Source: a bacterium
Lineage (GTDB): Bacteria > Margulisbacteria > Marinamargulisbacteria > JAAEMD01
Reading direction: 5' to 3'
DNA length: 17,850 nt
Assembly (NCBI GenBank): GCA_024225875.1
Contig: JAAEMD010000264.1
Span: forward strand, 1 to 17,850
Shown here: in pieces, positions 15,747 through 17,850 of the stretch
Position numbering within the stretch: position 1 is the first letter of the stretch
Layout of the letters: each line of letters starts with the position of its first letter
Made by a program: the position numbers and the translations under genes
The notes under the pieces: generated by a model
The model's input: only the letters and a program-made list of their open reading frames with translations
The model's database searches: none
Told to the model about the DNA's origin: nothing

Positions 15747-16142
15747 GAAAATGAAATTTTTAAACGAGGCGCGCCGGGGAAACAAGGTGCTTTTGTTTGT
15801 TGATATGACAATCCGTATTTTCTAAAAATCAGAGAAACATCCCTGACTACGGTAAATTGGCACTGTTAGTAGATAAAAAAGATCGTATCATTCACTTGGA
15901 TTGTATTGAAGATCAATGGGGTAAAATTTCTCATTTTCATTATTCTTCAGCATCAACAGCTATGAAACGATTAGCCTGTTTTTCTCATATCTATAGCTGA
16001 TCCAAAATAAAATGTCCGACACTTAAAGTTTTCAAATGACTTCGTTAATGTACGCCAGTACACAGCACTCAGGCATTTAAACGGACAGTTCAATTTGTAC
16101 CAGCTATATAATTTATTGGACAGCATCAATTTTCAGTATTAA
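15745..16142 (+). pseudogene. Small gene broken by a frameshift and by MITE copy 4
   Basis: With AAGG five bases upstream, the ATG at 15745 opens MKMKFLNEARRGNKVLLFVD and runs to a stop at 15823. Losing one T from the TTTT run near 15818-15821 joins it to a second open stretch. That stretch reads IPDYGKLALLVDKKDRIIHL, then IEDQWGKISHFHYSSAS and MKRLACFSHIY, and stops inside MITE copy 4. Removing the MITE and one TA continues the frame as NLLDSINFQY and a stop at 16140-16142. The intact protein would have had about 93 residues. I do not recognise the family. Its tail is repeated at 14194-14243. It lies between the two Asn-rich genes, divergent from A and convergent with B. The frameshift could be real decay or a sequencing error; the MITE break is not in doubt. 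Confidence 0.7.
15994..16106 (+). mobile_element. MITE copy 4, inserted in a small gene
   Basis: A 113-bp copy flanked by TA at 15992-15993 and 16107-16108. It has slight differences inside (CACTTAAAG in place of CACTGACG; GCCA in the apical loop). The matching empty site is at 14197-14220, where the left and right flanks are joined with a single TA. That fixes the ends as TAGCTG and CAGCTA and the target duplication as TA. Confidence 0.95.
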
Positions 16143-16152
16143 AAGCATTATC

Positions 16153-17376
<1,224 letters not shown>

Positions 17377-17513
17377 TCTTTTGCTCCTTTTTACCTTCTT
17401 ATAAACTTCCGCTGTTTTCTACCTTACATGTTATGAGTGACAGCATAATATTTACGATCCGGACCTTTATATTTGATTTTTTGAATATATTGTTCTGGCT
17501 TGAAATTTACTGT

Positions 17514-17542
17514 GTTATAGCTGTTCCAAAGTAAAATGTCCG
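17514..17542 (-). promoter_or_regulatory. Outward promoter-like sequence at left end of MITE copy 5
   Basis: Reading leftward, CGGACA (17542-17537), 17 bp, then TATAAC (17519-17514), matching 4 and 5 of 6 consensus positions. It faces Asn-rich gene B, whose GTG start is about 138 bp away. The role is inferred. Confidence 0.35.
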
Positions 17543-17629
17543 ACACTGACGTTTTCAAATGACTTCGTTAATGTACGCAAGTACACTGCACTCAGCCATT
17601 TAAACGGACATTTCAATTTGTACCAGCTA
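17518..17629 (+). mobile_element. MITE copy 5, upstream of Asn-rich gene B
   Basis: A full 112-bp copy flanked by TA at 17516-17517 and 17630-17631. It is nearly identical to copy 3. Its insertion interrupts a minus-strand reading frame that is restored when the element and one TA are taken out. Confidence 0.94.
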
Positions 17630-17762
17630 TAGCTAAAAGAGCCATGACAATTATTGTTCTATATATTTTCGGTACTTTACTGTTAAGGTTGCATCGAAAT
17701 ATCTTGATTTATAAAAGATATGCTGTGTTTTGCTTAAAATAATTGCAAACTGGCCCACAATA

Positions 17763-17850
17763 TAGCTAATTCATAATAATCTGTCATAATAGTATGTATG
17801 AGCTATTCAAAAGATTTCCGAAAAAAAGTATTTGAAATAAAGAAAAAAGA
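17763..17850 (+). mobile_element. IS630-like element, left end only
   Basis: TA at 17761-17762 is followed by TAGCTAATTCATAATAATCT, and a transposase start lies 35 bp inside. This is the compact left end expected of an IS630/Tc1-mariner type element at a TA target. Ungapped against MITE copy 3, 17 of the first 23 positions agree. The right end is outside the window. Confidence 0.7.
17798..17850 (+). CDS. IS630-family transposase, N-terminal fragment
   Basis: Only the first 17 codons are in the window: MSYSKDFRKKVFEIKKK. This matches the usual opening of IS630-family transposases (M-x-Y-S-x-D-F-R-x-x-V), which leads into a helix-turn-helix domain that binds the element's ends. The DDE catalytic domain would follow outside the window. 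Position, 35 bp inside a TA-flanked end, supports the call. The gene may be intact or broken further on; this cannot be seen. Confidence 0.75.
   Translation, partial: MSYSKDFRKKVFEIKKK

Larger units (their letters stand above)
17424..17762 (-). pseudogene. Gene fragment broken by MITE copy 5 and cut by an IS630-like element
   Basis: On the minus strand, removing MITE copy 5 and one TA joins two open stretches in one frame of about 73 codons: VGQFAIILSKTQHIF, SRYFDATLTVKYRKIYRTII, VMALLANTV across the junction, then NFKPEQYIQKIKYKGPDRK, ending in THNM and a stop at 17424-17426. The frame ends upstream at the left end of the IS630-like element, so the N-terminus is missing. I do not recognise the family. 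It precedes Asn-rich gene B on the same strand by 47 bp and may once have shared its transcript. Confidence 0.6.

Overview
The window comes from an AT-rich bacterium with an outer membrane. It carries lpxB (lipid A synthesis) and a lipoprotein with a LysM domain, and it uses GTG and TTG starts with AGGAG-type ribosome sites. I see no marker that fixes the phylum, so I leave taxonomy open.

Positions 1-14102 are mostly a housekeeping chromosome. In order: a dicarboxylate/acidic amino acid:cation symporter, tRNA-Lys(UUU), ilvD, a PPC-domain protein and a GluR0-like glutamate-receptor potassium channel, all on the minus strand. Then come a 47-residue zinc-ribbon protein with its own terminator, fmt-hisF, a gamma-carbonic-anhydrase-like protein, a small Lys-rich secreted protein, a DUF4404-like protein, a LysM lipoprotein, mutL, and the lpxB-pyrC pair.

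Positions 14103-17850 are an accessory region. It has two long minus-strand genes for Asn-rich, low-complexity proteins (14254-15678 and 16153-17376). Both have an N-terminal helical segment and related last residues, and they share a 37-bp identical 3' flank, so I read them as diverged paralogs. The Asn tracts of the second gene are an AAC trinucleotide microsatellite. Around them lie two broken genes, GC-rich GGCGCGC motifs, and the start of an IS630-family element at the window end.

The most notable system is a 112-113 bp inverted-repeat element present five times (1-61, 7549-7661, 11477-11588, 15994-16106, 17518-17629), all in one orientation. It is a near-palindrome with ends TAGCTG...CAGCTA. 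Two copies interrupt reading frames that are restored when the element and one TA are removed. One of these has an empty site elsewhere in the window, so the boundaries and TA target duplication can be read directly. The ends resemble the left end of the IS630-like element at 17763 (17 of the first 23 positions), which fits a MITE moved by that transposase class. Both arms also carry an outward CGGACA-17 bp-TATA arrangement, a promoter lacking only the last two bases of its -10 box; the target supplies these. Copies 30-40 bp upstream of lpxB and of the gamma-carbonic-anhydrase gene are correctly placed to drive them. The promoter role is inference.
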